Source: Tardiphaga sp051811025
Lineage (GTDB): Bacteria; Pseudomonadota; Alphaproteobacteria; Rhizobiales; Xanthobacteraceae
Assembly (NCBI RefSeq): GCF_051811025.1
Contig: NZ_JBPWQE010000001.1
Coordinates: forward strand, 3,038,001-3,102,000
Direction: 5' to 3'
DNA: 64,000 nt
Part shown: in pieces, positions 1-10,205 of the stretch
Numbering within the stretch: the first letter of the stretch is position 1
How the letters are laid out: each line of letters begins with the position of its first letter
Translations under genes and position numbers: made by a program
The notes under the pieces: generated by a model
Seen by the model: the letters and a program-made list of their open reading frames with translations, nothing else
Database searches by the model: none
What the model was told of the DNA's origin: nothing

Positions 1-242
1 AGCACGATCAGGTCGATGGACTGCGCGTCGACGCCGGCATTGGCCAGCGCCGCCTGCGCGGCCTTGATCGCCAGATGCGAGGTGAACTCGCCGTCCGCAG
101 CGATGTGGCGCTGCTTGATACCGGTGCGCTGGACGATCCACTCGTCCGATGTGTCAACCTTGGATGCCAGTTCGGCATTGGTCAGAATCCGCTCCGGCAG
201 GTAAGAGCCGCAGCCGAGCACGACCGAACGTATCGCAGTCAC
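1..242 (-). CDS. fabH: beta-ketoacyl-ACP synthase III (FabH), N-terminal part only
   Basis: FabH condenses acetyl-CoA with malonyl-ACP to start type II fatty acid synthesis in the cytoplasm. Only the first 80 codons are in the window; the gene runs off the left edge. The translation contains GCGSYLPERILTNAELA and TSDEWIVQRTGI, which are typical of the FabH N-terminus; the catalytic Cys lies outside the window. The start is GTG at 242, and the plsX stop overlaps it as GTGA, so the two are probably translationally coupled. plsX followed by fabH is the usual alphaproteobacterial order. Confidence 0.93.
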   Translation of the reverse strand, partial: MTAIRSVVLGCGSYLPERILTNAELASKVDTSDEWIVQRTGIKQRHIAADGEFTSHLAIKAAQAALANAGVDAQSIDLIV

Positions 243-1300
243 GAGACAGCCTCCTGCGCAGCCGGGCTCGCAGGGAGCGCTTGGCCGTCGCGGTTGAGCA
301 TTTGATTGATCTTGGTGAGAAGGTCGTAGCGGACCATGTCGTAACCGACATCCACCGCATAGGCGAAACCGTCGGCATTGGTGCCACCGTGGCTCTTCAC
401 CACGATGCCGCGCAGGCCGAGAAACACCGCGCCGTTGGACTTGTTCGGATCGACCTTGTCGCGCACCGCCTTGAAGGCGTTCTTGGCGAACAGGTAGCCG
501 ATGCGCGAGCGCCAGGTGCGGGCCATGGCATTGCGCAGATATTCGGCGAACTGGCGCGCGGTGCCTTCCGCCGCCTTGAGCGCGATATTGCCGCTGAAGC
601 CTTCGGTGACGATCACGTCGGCATCGCCGCGGCCGATGCCGTCACCCTCGACGAAACCGACGAATTCGAGCTGCGGCAGGTTCGCGGTGCGCAGCAGTTC
701 GGCGGCATCGCGGATCTCGTCGCCGCCCTTGATTTCCTCGACGCCGATATTGAGCAGGCCGACCGTCGGCCGGGCCAGATCGAACAGCGCGCTGGCCATG
801 GCGCTGCCCATGACAGCGAGGGTCTTCAGATGGTTGGCGTCGCCGCCGATCGTGGCGCCGAGATCGAGCACGACCGAGTCGCCACGCGTGGTCGGCCAGA
901 TCGCGGCTAGGCCGGGACGTTCGATACCGTCGAGCATGCGCAGGCAAAAACGTGCCATCGCCATCAGCGCGCCGGTGTTACCGGCGGACACCGCGACATC
1001 GGCCTCGCCCTTCTTCACCGCCTCGATGGCCAGCCACATGGACGAGACCTTGCGGCCACGGCGCAGCGCCTGGCTCGGCTTCTCATGCATGCTGACAGCA
1101 ACGTCGGTATGGATCACCTTCGATACGGCCTTCAGTGCCGGATGATTGGCGAGTTCTTTCTCGATCAGCGCGCTGTCACCAAACAGCAGGAACTCACTGT
1201 CGGGATGCCGGGTCAACGAAATCGCAGCGCCGGGAATGACCACCGATGCGCCTATGTCGCCACCCATGGCGTCTAGCGCGATGCGAACCTTTTTCGGCAT
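239..1300 (-). CDS. plsX: phosphate acyltransferase PlsX
   Basis: PlsX is a peripheral membrane enzyme that converts acyl-ACP and phosphate to acyl-phosphate, the acyl donor for PlsY in phospholipid synthesis. The 353-residue protein has the N-terminal DAMGGD motif at residues 10-15, SAGNTGA at 105-111 and the family's full length. I chose the ATG at 1300 because the protein then opens MPKKVRIALDAMGGD; the in-frame ATG at 1366 would add 22 residues unlike the family. Its last codon overlaps the GTG of fabH by four bases, which indicates an operon. Confidence 0.96.
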   Translation of the reverse strand: MPKKVRIALDAMGGDIGASVVIPGAAISLTRHPDSEFLLFGDSALIEKELANHPALKAVSKVIHTDVAVSMHEKPSQALRRGRKVSSMWLAIEAVKKGEADVAVSAGNTGALMAMARFCLRMLDGIERPGLAAIWPTTRGDSVVLDLGATIGGDANHLKTLAVMGSAMASALFDLARPTVGLLNIGVEEIKGGDEIRDAAELLRTANLPQLEFVGFVEGDGIGRGDADVIVTEGFSGNIALKAAEGTARQFAEYLRNAMARTWRSRIGYLFAKNAFKAVRDKVDPNKSNGAVFLGLRGIVVKSHGGTNADGFAYAVDVGYDMVRYDLLTKINQMLNRDGQALPASPAAQEAVS

Positions 1301-1513
1301 GGACGTTCCGGAAACCTGTCTCTTGCGGCCTGTGACGCTCGTGGCCGCGGACGAAGTCTGCCGCATTGGGCGGCAGACGGCGAAGTTATGGCATTAACCC
1401 GATTTCGGCCGGGGACAATAGCGTTTCCGTGACCCGATACAACATCTTGACCGGGCGCTTTTGTCCCGCCAGCCGCACGGGGCGTGGAATCGGCCCCCGG
1501 TCTCAGCCCTTGC

Positions 1514-2104
1514 TCAGTTCTTGCCGGGTTTTTTGGATTTGGGCGTCTCAGGGGCCGTTTTCAGCGCTTTCAGGGCCGCAAACGGGTGCTCTTCCGGGTC
1601 CGGAACCTCGACCACCGGCTCGAACACCGCATCCGGCTTACGGGGATACGGGTCCAGTCCCAGAAACAGCGCGTCGGTCGCCAGTTTGCCGAGGTCGATG
1701 AAGCCGTTTTCGATCGGCTCCGGCGGGTCCGGGGTCTCCTCGTCGCTCTCGACGTCCTCGTCCACCGATTCGGCGAGTTCGCGAATCTGCGAGGGCGGCG
1801 CGAAAATCACGTCGATCTCTTCCTCGAAATCGGCAGCCAACGGGTCCAGCGTCACCACGCAGGTCTGCTCGACCTTGCCCCAGATACGACCGGTCACATG
1901 CACCGTGCCGCCCTTCACGGGGCTCAGCAGGAGTTCGCCTTTCACGGCGCCCACGCTGACGAGGCCGCCAAGTTCTGCGATCCGCTTGCGCTCCTCCGGC
2001 GTGGCCTCGATGTCGCGTTCCAGCCCGGTCTCCGGGATCTGAACCACGGCGATGGGCACGCTCCAGGGCGGCGTAATATCCACGGTGCGGTCGGGTTTGT
2101 TCAT
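1514..2104 (-). CDS. DUF177 / YceD family protein
   Basis: This 196-residue acidic protein belongs to the DUF177 (YceD) family, in other bacteria often beside rpmF-plsX and linked to 23S rRNA or L32 accumulation. That link is family knowledge and is not shown here. A Cys at about residue 110 lies in the core (EQTCVVTLDPL). The C-terminus is rich in Asp, Glu and Pro and ends in a Lys/Pro tail. The ATG at 2104 overlaps the stop of the upstream cytochrome chaperone gene as ATGA, which supports that start over the in-frame ATG at 2143. It lies just upstream of plsX on the same strand. Confidence 0.85.
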   Translation of the reverse strand: MNKPDRTVDITPPWSVPIAVVQIPETGLERDIEATPEERKRIAELGGLVSVGAVKGELLLSPVKGGTVHVTGRIWGKVEQTCVVTLDPLAADFEEEIDVIFAPPSQIRELAESVDEDVESDEETPDPPEPIENGFIDLGKLATDALFLGLDPYPRKPDAVFEPVVEVPDPEEHPFAALKALKTAPETPKSKKPGKN

Positions 2105-2643
2105 GTCGTTACCAAAGTCTCCGCAGGCGACGGGAAGTGCCACGCGCCTGATGTCAGTGTCGTTTGATCCAGCGTGCCCAGACGGGCATTCGCCGCTTCG
2201 ACATAGACAGCGAGACGCCGGGCGTTCTCGATATCCATGCCATTATAGATATTCTTCGACAGCGCCGCCGCCAGAGGCTCCCTGCCCGCGACAAGCGCTG
2301 CGTCATAGGCGCCTGTCCGGCCGTAAAACGCATCGCCGAATTCCCGCATTTTCTTCGGCACCTTCATGTCGCTGGTGCCGAGTTCGCGCAGGTTGTCGTC
2401 CATATCGCTGCAGAACCTGTCGAAAAGTCCCTGCGACAACTCATCCTTGGGACTCATCCGGCGCAGCACCAGCCACATGTGAAGCAGCAACATATCGAAA
2501 CGCCCGTTTACCGTATCTGGTGCTCCCAAGTCCCGATAAAACAAGGGTTCTCGCGCCTGCGCCACGATCATGCCATAGATGGCTTCAATGGTGCCGCGCA
2601 ACGGCGCCGGGGGCTTTCTGAAGTGACTGAACGGCCAGACCAT
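2101..2643 (-). CDS. ubiquinol-cytochrome c chaperone family protein
   Basis: This 180-residue protein resembles the CBP3/UQCC family, which assists maturation of cytochrome b or the bc1 complex. Visible family features are the opening MVWPFSHFRK, the IYGMIVAQAREP segment, and FDMLLLHMWLVLRRM followed by QGLFDRFCSDMDDNLRELG. The ATG at 2643 follows a GAGGAACC ribosome site at a good distance. The stop overlaps the DUF177 start (ATGA), so the two genes are co-transcribed. The promoter must lie in the 140 bp shared with the divergent lipoprotein gene. Confidence 0.87.
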   Translation of the reverse strand: MVWPFSHFRKPPAPLRGTIEAIYGMIVAQAREPLFYRDLGAPDTVNGRFDMLLLHMWLVLRRMSPKDELSQGLFDRFCSDMDDNLRELGTSDMKVPKKMREFGDAFYGRTGAYDAALVAGREPLAAALSKNIYNGMDIENARRLAVYVEAANARLGTLDQTTLTSGAWHFPSPAETLVTT

Positions 2644-2783
2644 CTTGGGTTCCTCAGGCGGGCCTCTCGGGCACGCGCATGTTGCATTCAGAGGTTCTGC
2701 CCGGTACGTCAACGCCTTCCGGGATGCAAGTCTTTCGGAAGCAAGGCCTTCCCGAGAATCAAGAGGATGGGACCCCCTCCGCT

Positions 2784-3254
2784 ATGACAATTTCGACCTC
2801 CACCAGCGCGAAGGCGCGGCTGACACGTGGCTGGCGCGGCATGCGCGCCGCACTCGCGGTCGCGGCCCTGTGCGTCACGCTGGGCGCCTGCGCCGAGCAA
2901 TTCCAGAAGGGCTACATCCTGCCCCCCGGCGCGCTGGAGCAGATTCCGATCGGCGCCAGCCAGGATCAGGTCCTGATCGTGATGGGCACGCCCTCCACTG
3001 TCGCCACGCTATCAGGCGAAGTGTTCTATTACATCTCGCAGCGCGCCGAACGCGTCGTCGCGTTCATGCCGCAGAAGGTCACCGACCAGCGCGTCATCGC
3101 GATTTATTTCGACAAGAACCGCAAGGTGATCCGGCTCGCCAATTACGGCATGCAGGACGGCAAGATTTTCGACTTCATCAGCCGCACCACGCCGACCTCC
3201 GGCCAGGAAATGAGCTACCTCACGCCGCTGTTCAAGCTGATCAGCTTCCGCTAG
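2784..3254 (+). CDS. bamE: outer membrane assembly lipoprotein, BamE/SmpA family
   Basis: This 156-residue lipoprotein is probably the BamE-like partner of the BAM complex that inserts beta-barrel proteins into the outer membrane. A basic N-terminus and a hydrophobic stretch end in the lipobox LGAC (Cys36). The SmpA/OmlA fold follows, including PIGASQDQVLIVMGTPSTVA, the usual position of the 'G.T...V...LG.P' motif. The first ATG after the divergent promoter region (2784) gives a normal signal peptide. It is followed by a strong hairpin terminator, so it appears monocistronic. Confidence 0.88.
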   Translation: MTISTSTSAKARLTRGWRGMRAALAVAALCVTLGACAEQFQKGYILPPGALEQIPIGASQDQVLIVMGTPSTVATLSGEVFYYISQRAERVVAFMPQKVTDQRVIAIYFDKNRKVIRLANYGMQDGKIFDFISRTTPTSGQEMSYLTPLFKLISFR

Positions 3255-3280
3255 GCGAAACTATCAAATCGCTGAATTGC

Positions 3281-3312
3281 AAAAGCCCCGCAGCACACGC
3301 TGCGGGGCTTTT
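3281..3312 (+). terminator. intrinsic terminator after bamE
   Basis: A GC-rich stem (AAAAGCCCCGCAGC pairing with GCTGCGGGGCTTTT) around an ACAC loop ends in TTTT, 26 bases after the lipoprotein stop codon. Confidence 0.9.
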
Positions 3313-3411
3313 CTTTACGCTGTGACCAACGTCGGCTTGCCCGCCACCATCTGCCTCACTACGATTTCAGCAAGATCAAAAACCAAAATGACACCATCGA
3401 GGGAAGAAGCT

Positions 3412-4416
3412 ATGACCAATCTGGTTACCCGTCGCCGCGTACTCACCGGCGCCGCCGCGATCACCAGCGCCGCGATCCTGCCGCGTTCGAGCCTCGGCGC
3501 CGGTGAATGGAAGCCCACCGAAACTGTCCGCGTCATCGTGCCCGCTGCAGCCGGCGGCTCCACCGACGTGATGGGCCGTATGCTCGCAGCGCATCTGCAG
3601 CCGGTCTGGGGCCAGTCGGTGGTGGTGGAAAATCGCTCGGGCGGCGGCGGCACCATCGGCACCGCCGAAGTCGCGCGCCTCAAGGGCGATGGCCACACCA
3701 TCCTGGTCGGCAATCCCGGCCCCAACGCCATCGCCTACAGCATCTTCAAGAACCTGACCTACAAGAGCGATCAGTTGCAGGCAGTCTCCAACATGATCAA
3801 GATTCCGAACATCGTCTGCGCGCATCCGAGCGTGCCGATCAAGACGATCCCGGAGCTGATCGCCTATATCAAGGCCAATCCGGACAAGCTGAACTATGGC
3901 TCGTCGGGCGTCGGCCAGAGCCCGCATCTCACCGGCGCATGGTGGTTGCAGCTCACCGGATTGAAGATGCAGCACGTGCCGTTCCGCGGTGCAGGCCCTG
4001 CGCTGCAGGCGGCCCTCGCTGGCGACATCCAGATCCTGTTCGACAATCTCTATCCGTCGCTGCCCCAGGTGCTCGACGGCAAGCTGACCGGCCTTGCCGT
4101 CACCACGCAGCAGCGCAACGCGCAAGCGCCTAACGTGCCGGCGATGCGCGAGACGGCGCCCGAGCTGGAGAAGTTCGACGTCGCGTCCTGGTTCGGCGTA
4201 TTCTATCCGAAGAGCACACCGACCGAAGCCGTGACCTCGCTCAATGAGCAGATCAAGGTTCTGCTCGCCACCGATGCGACCAAGAAGACCATCGCGGCCA
4301 TGGGCGCCGTGTCGGACTACGGCACGCCCCAACAATTCCAGACCTTCGTCGAGGCCGAGACGGCCAAGTTCAAGACCATCATCGACAAGGAAGGTCTGCA
4401 GATGGAGGTGAAGTGA
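3412..4416 (+). CDS. TctC/Bug-type tripartite tricarboxylate transporter binding protein
   Basis: This 334-residue periplasmic binding protein is of the Bug/TctC family, which capture organic acids or related small molecules. The N-terminus carries a twin-arginine-like signal (RRRVLTG) followed by a hydrophobic stretch. The mature part has VRVIVPAAAGGSTDVMGRML and LNYGSSGVGQSPHLTG, the two family ligand loops. The start at 3412 follows GAGGGA; an upstream ATG at 3388 has no ribosome site. No TctA or TctB permease gene is nearby, so it is an orphan receptor as many Bug proteins are. The ligand cannot be read from the sequence. Confidence 0.93.
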   Translation: MTNLVTRRRVLTGAAAITSAAILPRSSLGAGEWKPTETVRVIVPAAAGGSTDVMGRMLAAHLQPVWGQSVVVENRSGGGGTIGTAEVARLKGDGHTILVGNPGPNAIAYSIFKNLTYKSDQLQAVSNMIKIPNIVCAHPSVPIKTIPELIAYIKANPDKLNYGSSGVGQSPHLTGAWWLQLTGLKMQHVPFRGAGPALQAALAGDIQILFDNLYPSLPQVLDGKLTGLAVTTQQRNAQAPNVPAMRETAPELEKFDVASWFGVFYPKSTPTEAVTSLNEQIKVLLATDATKKTIAAMGAVSDYGTPQQFQTFVEAETAKFKTIIDKEGLQMEVK

Positions 4417-4456
4417 GGCGCGCCTTACCTCGCTCTCCATCTGAGTAATCTGAACG

Positions 4457-4487
4457 AAAACCCCGCGGTTTACACCGCGGGGTTTTT
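4457..4487. terminator. bidirectional intrinsic terminator
   Basis: A perfect stem AAAACCCCGCGGT/ACCGCGGGGTTTT with a short loop lies between the convergent TctC-type gene and the DUF2171 gene. The flanking A and T runs make it usable from both strands. Confidence 0.9.
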
Positions 4488-4492
4488 CCGTC

Positions 4493-4735
4493 TTACTTCT
4501 CTTCTTCCATGGCAAAGGCGACGTCGCCATTGGCTGACAGCCGCACCTTGTCGCCCTCAACCTCAGCGACCAGACCGCCATCGATAAAGTGATGATGACC
4601 CTTGTGGCTGCCCTCGCCGCTGTCCTTCTTGGTCAGCTTGATGCGGTTGCCCTCGACCTTGTCGACCGTGCCGACATGGACGCCGTCGGCGCCGATGATT
4701 TCCATATGTTCCTTGATCTTGCTGAGCGCGCTCAT
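4493..4735 (-). CDS. DUF2171 family protein
   Basis: This small protein of 80 residues shows the DUF2171 pattern: KIKEHMEIIGADGVHVGTVD, then KLTKKDSGEG and HHHFIDGGLVAEVEGDKVRLS. Members look like PRC-barrel-type beta proteins and are often found with stress genes; their function is unknown. The ATG at 4735 follows an AGAGGA ribosome site. It has a small neighbour upstream on the same strand and a shared bidirectional terminator downstream. Confidence 0.82.
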   Translation of the reverse strand: MSALSKIKEHMEIIGADGVHVGTVDKVEGNRIKLTKKDSGEGSHKGHHHFIDGGLVAEVEGDKVRLSANGDVAFAMEEEK

Positions 4736-4817
4736 GTCGTATCCTCTGATGTGGGGAATACTGAACGTGCGGCTGCGCAATAGGTTCAATCGCGATCCAG
4801 TGAGATCGGCGTCCCGA

Positions 4818-4973
4818 TCATGCGCTCTTGTTCATCTTCTTGATCTTGGCGTCCTGCGCCTCGATCGCCAGTGTCAATTCCATGATCGCCTTGGACAAAA
4901 GCTCGGTGGCTTCCTTCTGATCCTGCGACTTGGCGGCGCGCAGCGCGTAGTTCTTGGCGGATGACAGCGACAT
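4818..4973 (-). CDS. small conserved hypothetical protein, 51 aa
   Basis: A short helical protein rich in Ala, Lys and Glu (SLSSAKNYALRAAKSQDQKE at the start, KIKKMNKSA at the end). I do not assign a function. The ATG at 4973 is preceded by GAGGG at normal spacing and the composition matches real genes here. It lies 82 bases upstream of the DUF2171 gene on the same strand and may be transcribed with it. The sequence looks like a single amphipathic helix pair. Confidence 0.65.
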   Translation of the reverse strand: MSLSSAKNYALRAAKSQDQKEATELLSKAIMELTLAIEAQDAKIKKMNKSA

Positions 4974-5060
4974 TTGACGGCCCTCGTGATGATCCCGAGG
5001 CGAATTAGCCGAAGGCGTCATTCGCCGCAACCGGGTCGAAATCGGGGAATTACGCAGCGA

Positions 5061-5894
5061 TCAACGGCGCTCCGCGTTGGCGTTGATGACCGCGAATATC
5101 TCGTCGGCGGATGCCGGCGGCGTGACGCCGAAGGTCTCGTCGAGAACCTGCTGCAACTCTGCAGCGCTGCCGAGCACGCGCTCAGACACCGGTTCGCCGT
5201 CAGGTCCCTCCGTGATCAGGTGGCGATTGACCAGTTTATAACGCCGGCCGTTGCTGACGCGCTCCATCACCAGCATCGAGGTGAAGGGCACGAAGGGACT
5301 GGTCGATGTGTACCAGTTGCCGAGCTCGTAATCCGACGGCAGTTGCGGCGCGAGGTCAAACACATACATCGTCCGCCAGCCATCCGCCCGCTTCACACTC
5401 AGCGACAACAGGCCATCCGCTTCGATCAGCCGATAGGTCCCCATCGCCGTTTGCTGCTCGGTCCCCGCGAGGAGCCGTAGAGGTGCATCGAGTATGCAGG
5501 CGCCAAAGCCGGTATCGGCCAGATAAGATCCGTCCGGAAGATCGACCTTCAGGAGCATGTGCGTCCTGGGGCCAAGCGGACTGTCCGGCGGCGCATTCCA
5601 GCGCACCCGGGCGCCGAGGCCCGTGACCTTGAAACCGATCGTCTCGAGCGCGGCTCGCAGCATCGCATTCAGCTCATAGCAATAGCCACCCCGTCGGCTT
5701 TCAATGAGCTTGTGCTGCAACGACGCCATGTCCAGCTTGACCGGCAGGCCCAGCAACGGATTGAGACCCTCGAAAGGGAGCGCATTGATGTGAGCGACAT
5801 GAATGGCCGTCAGTGTCGCCAGATCCGGCGCAACCGGTCCGTCAAAGCCGATCCGCGCGAGATAGCGATCCAGCCGAAAAACATCCGTCATCAT
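5061..5894 (-). CDS. nat: arylamine N-acetyltransferase
   Basis: This cytoplasmic enzyme transfers acetyl from acetyl-CoA to arylamines or hydrazines. The 277-residue length fits the NAT family. The catalytic triad is visible: Cys72 in RRGGYCYELN, His112 in GPRTHMLLK and Asp127 in YLADTGFG. The N-terminal LDRYLARIGFDG motif is also typical. Start is one of two adjacent ATGs (5894 or 5891) behind GAGGC; longer frames upstream lack a comparable site. It stands alone, with the dispersed repeat nest on its upstream side. Confidence 0.94.
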   Translation of the reverse strand: MMTDVFRLDRYLARIGFDGPVAPDLATLTAIHVAHINALPFEGLNPLLGLPVKLDMASLQHKLIESRRGGYCYELNAMLRAALETIGFKVTGLGARVRWNAPPDSPLGPRTHMLLKVDLPDGSYLADTGFGACILDAPLRLLAGTEQQTAMGTYRLIEADGLLSLSVKRADGWRTMYVFDLAPQLPSDYELGNWYTSTSPFVPFTSMLVMERVSNGRRYKLVNRHLITEGPDGEPVSERVLGSAAELQQVLDETFGVTPPASADEIFAVINANAERR

Positions 5895-5965
5895 TTCTGC
5901 CTCTTGATCATCTCGCTCTGACATAGCCCATCCGACAGCAGCGGGCGACAACGTACCGCCTAAGC

Positions 5966-6120
5966 TGTCATTCCGGGGCGCGCGTCGCCGGCGAAGCCGG
6001 CAGAGCGCGAACCCGGAATCCCGAAGTGTTCAGCGCAAAACATGTCGAGATTCCGGGTTCACGTGCGCGAAGGCGCGCCCGCGCCCTCAGGCAAACCAAT
6101 TGGTTTGCCGGGGAATGACA
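5966..6120. repeat. palindromic intergenic repeat
   Basis: An inverted-repeat element whose ends read TGTCATTCCGGGG and CCGGGGAATGACA. It has inner arms CGAACCCGGAATC and GATTCCGGGTTC and a perfect 20-bp palindrome at 6090-6109 (GGCAAACC-AA-TT-GGTTTGCC). It lies upstream of nat and is not coding. Elements with this kind of end sequence are common between genes in Bradyrhizobium relatives (family knowledge). Confidence 0.8.
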
Positions 6121-6144
6121 GCGTGGGGCGGCACGACAGTGTCT

Positions 6145-6735
6145 AAACATTTTTTCCTATCCACCATTGACAGCATCCCCATCAGGTTTATATTCCCCTA
6201 CGTCCTGCCCCACCGAGAGGGGCGATCGCGATCGTCACGTTCGCGGGGTGGGATGCGGTGGACGCCGGAGATGCGGCGTCACGCGGTTCATGGGTGACGT
6301 CTGTCTTCGGGCAGGACGGATCTGCGCCAGCACTGCCACTGGCAAGGAGACGGCCGGCCTTCGGATGGAAAGTTACCCTGGACAGTGTGACGGACGACCA
6401 AGTCAAAACGTGTCCGGCCCAGTCGCTTGAGGCTCCCTTCCCATCGCCTTGGGACTTTAATTCGGTGATCGGATCGTTCGCTGAGGCAAAGTGCAAGCAA
6501 GTCGAAAAAACACCGCGGGCGGAACGCTGGGCAATCGCCCTGCGCCTCCGAAAGTCCTGATGCATTACCCTTGCGGAAGACCGCATTCGCATCAGGCCCA
6601 AGGGTGCAACGGGCACCCGGCGTTCCGCACGCCCTCTTGATTGAGGGTGGGAATGCAAGAGACGACGGCGCCCCCACGCCGCTAACAACAGGGGCGATGA
6701 CGCATGTCCGAAGGGCAGTGGCTGTTTGACAGTTG
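6145..6735 (+). repeat. long dispersed repeat, copy A (591 bp)
   Basis: This block is repeated in inverted orientation at 60229-60820. Both copies share the same outer ends (AAACATTTTTTCCTATC at one end, GCTGTTTGACAGTTG at the other), nearly the same length, and long identical stretches such as the segments around 6210-6290 and 6440-6490. Short open frames inside are shifted relative to one another by small indels between copies, which argues against a conserved protein. I see no transposase, so it is either a non-autonomous element or a structured RNA-type repeat. Function unknown. Confidence 0.9.
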
Positions 6736-6766
6736 CATCAGCGATGACGCGCAGGCGTCAGCGATA

Positions 6767-6917
6767 TCCCTCCCCCTTGCGGGGAGGGTCGGCCGATAGG
6801 CCGGGGTGGGGGTGCCACGAGCGACGCCCTCACGTGGGGCACCCCACCCGTCACGTCGCTCGCAAGAGCTCGCGCCGCGCCTCCCCACTGCGCGGCTTCG
6901 CCGCTTGAGGGAGGGAA
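6767..6917. repeat. palindromic intergenic repeat (CCCTCCCC type)
   Basis: A GC-rich element beginning TCCCTCCCCCTTGCGGGGAGGG and ending CGCTTGAGGGAGGGAA. It has inner inverted arms GGGGTGGGGGTGCC and GGCACCCCACCC and a GAGCGACG/CGTCGCTC pair. It lies downstream of the hot-dog gene and could end its transcript. The same kind of element is widespread in Bradyrhizobium-like genomes. Confidence 0.75.
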
Positions 6918-6944
6918 AAGGAAGAGCGCCGCTCCTCGACAACA

Positions 6945-7745
6945 TCAAGCCACCGCAACCTCGCGCGGCTGAGTGATCGCGATATGCTGGCAATGCGCCA
7001 CGGGTGTCGTACCGTTGGCCACGATGAGCGCATCGAGCTCGACGAATCGATGCCCCTTCTTCTCGTAATTGGCGGTCACCTTCGCCCGCGCGATCAACTC
7101 GTCATCGGTGTTCGCGGTCGCCAACAACTGCATCCTGCTGCCGACGTGAATCCACGGCCCGAGCAGCGCATTGTCCACCAGCACCTTGTTCATGATCCGC
7201 TGCAGCACGCCGGGATGCACGATGCCCTCGCGCAGGTACCGATCGTCGGCCTCGCGAACCTCACCCAGATATTCGGCAAGTCCATCTTCCGGCCAGACCC
7301 GCGGCGCGGTCCCGAGCCACTTGTCCAGCGCGTAGGAGTTGGCATCCACCGGCAGCCGCTTCGACACAGCCGCCGTATCCGGGAATTCATCCAGCGACGG
7401 CACCACCGGGAAAGCCGTCAGCGACGCCGTGCCGGTCGCGCGAATCTCGCCGCCACCCTCAACACTCAGCGCGAGCTCCTCGCCGGCTTCCTCGGCGATC
7501 ACCTCGACGGTCTCGCCGTCATAGACCGGCTTGGTGAAACGGGCCTCGATCAGGCCACGCTCCAGAAAGTCCCGTCCCCAGTGCTGCACCGGTGGATGGA
7601 TCATATAGGCCAGCACGTCGACGCCAGGCACCAATCCGCCGCTGAAGCCGAATTTCCGGGCGACAGAATCGTCATGCATCTTGTTTTCGGACTGTTTGGC
7701 GGTGTTAAACGCCTCAACACGGTACGGTTCGAGCCGTTTGGTCAT
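6945..7745 (-). CDS. hot-dog fold (MaoC/FAS1-like) dehydratase-type protein
   Basis: A 266-residue soluble protein with two hot-dog-like halves. The first half has ARKFGFSGGLVPGVDVLAYM followed by EARFTKPVYDGETVEVIAEE, the usual acyl-CoA hydratase/thioesterase shape. The second half has VHPGVLQRIMNKVLVDN and HVGSRMQLL. The canonical catalytic Asp-His hydratase loop is not clear, so activity is uncertain. The start at 7745 has a strong GGGAGGAATC site. It stands alone between repeats and the divergent DUF188 gene; a role in acyl-CoA metabolism is inferred from fold only. Confidence 0.75.
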   Translation of the reverse strand: MTKRLEPYRVEAFNTAKQSENKMHDDSVARKFGFSGGLVPGVDVLAYMIHPPVQHWGRDFLERGLIEARFTKPVYDGETVEVIAEEAGEELALSVEGGGEIRATGTASLTAFPVVPSLDEFPDTAAVSKRLPVDANSYALDKWLGTAPRVWPEDGLAEYLGEVREADDRYLREGIVHPGVLQRIMNKVLVDNALLGPWIHVGSRMQLLATANTDDELIARAKVTANYEKKGHRFVELDALIVANGTTPVAHCQHIAITQPREVAVA

Positions 7746-7903
7746 GATTCCTCCCGAAAACTGCGCGAAATTGAGTGTTCGCCTTGGCAGGAGATGATAC
7801 CCGTCACCATGTTCGAGGCAAGGCAACGGGCGGGGAACTGTCCCGCGTCAGCGCCGCACCGCCCACCCGCAAATGACTGCCTTTTCCTGGAACTTGTGAC
7901 GCC

Positions 7904-8386
7904 TTGACCACACGTATCTATATCGACGCCGACGCCTGCCCGGTGAAAGACGAGATTTACCGCGTCGCCGCCCGCTTCAGCCTGCCTGTTACCGTTGTGG
8001 CCGGGAACTTCATTCGAATCCCGCAGGATCCGCTGATCGACATGGTGTCCGCCGGCGCCGGAATGGATGCCGCCGACGACTGGATTGCGGAACGCGCTCA
8101 GAAGGGCGATATCGTGGTCACAGCCGATATTCCGCTGGCCAGCCGCTGCGTCAAAGCGGGCGCCGCGGTGATCGCGCCCAACGGCAAGCCGTTCACAGAA
8201 CAATCCATCGGGATGACGCTCGCGGTACGCAACCTGATGACCGATCTGCGGTCATCGGGCGAAATCACCGGTGGTCCCAAATCATTCGCGCCGCGCGACC
8301 GCTCGGCGTTCCTGTCGGCGTTGGATCAAACCATCCGCCGCATCCAGCGCGACCCGGCCTTTGCGCCCGCGCCGAAACAAAGTTGA
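7904..8386 (+). CDS. YaiI/YqxD (DUF188, UPF0178) family protein
   Basis: A 160-residue protein with the DUF188 signature: IYIDADACPVKDEIYRVA at the N-terminus, VSAGAGMDAADDWIAERA, then IVVTADIPLASRCVKAGA and PNGKPFTEQSIG. The fold is PIN-nuclease-like with conserved acidic residues, but no function is established. Translation starts at a TTG (7904); no in-frame ATG preserves the IYIDADACP motif. The next gene, uup, begins 10 bases after its stop, so they are likely co-transcribed. Confidence 0.92.
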   Translation: MTTRIYIDADACPVKDEIYRVAARFSLPVTVVAGNFIRIPQDPLIDMVSAGAGMDAADDWIAERAQKGDIVVTADIPLASRCVKAGAAVIAPNGKPFTEQSIGMTLAVRNLMTDLRSSGEITGGPKSFAPRDRSAFLSALDQTIRRIQRDPAFAPAPKQS

Positions 8387-8395
8387 ACTGATCTT

Positions 8396-10204
<1,809 letters not shown>

Positions 10205-10205
10205 T

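Noticed and set aside
2644..2783. Coding frames in the divergent gap before the BamE-like gene
   Set aside because: Frames running through the gap lack ribosome sites and only extend the real genes at both sides upstream.
6288..6677. A 129-codon frame inside repeat copy A
   Set aside because: The counterpart in copy B is interrupted and shifted by indels, so there is no sign of protein conservation.
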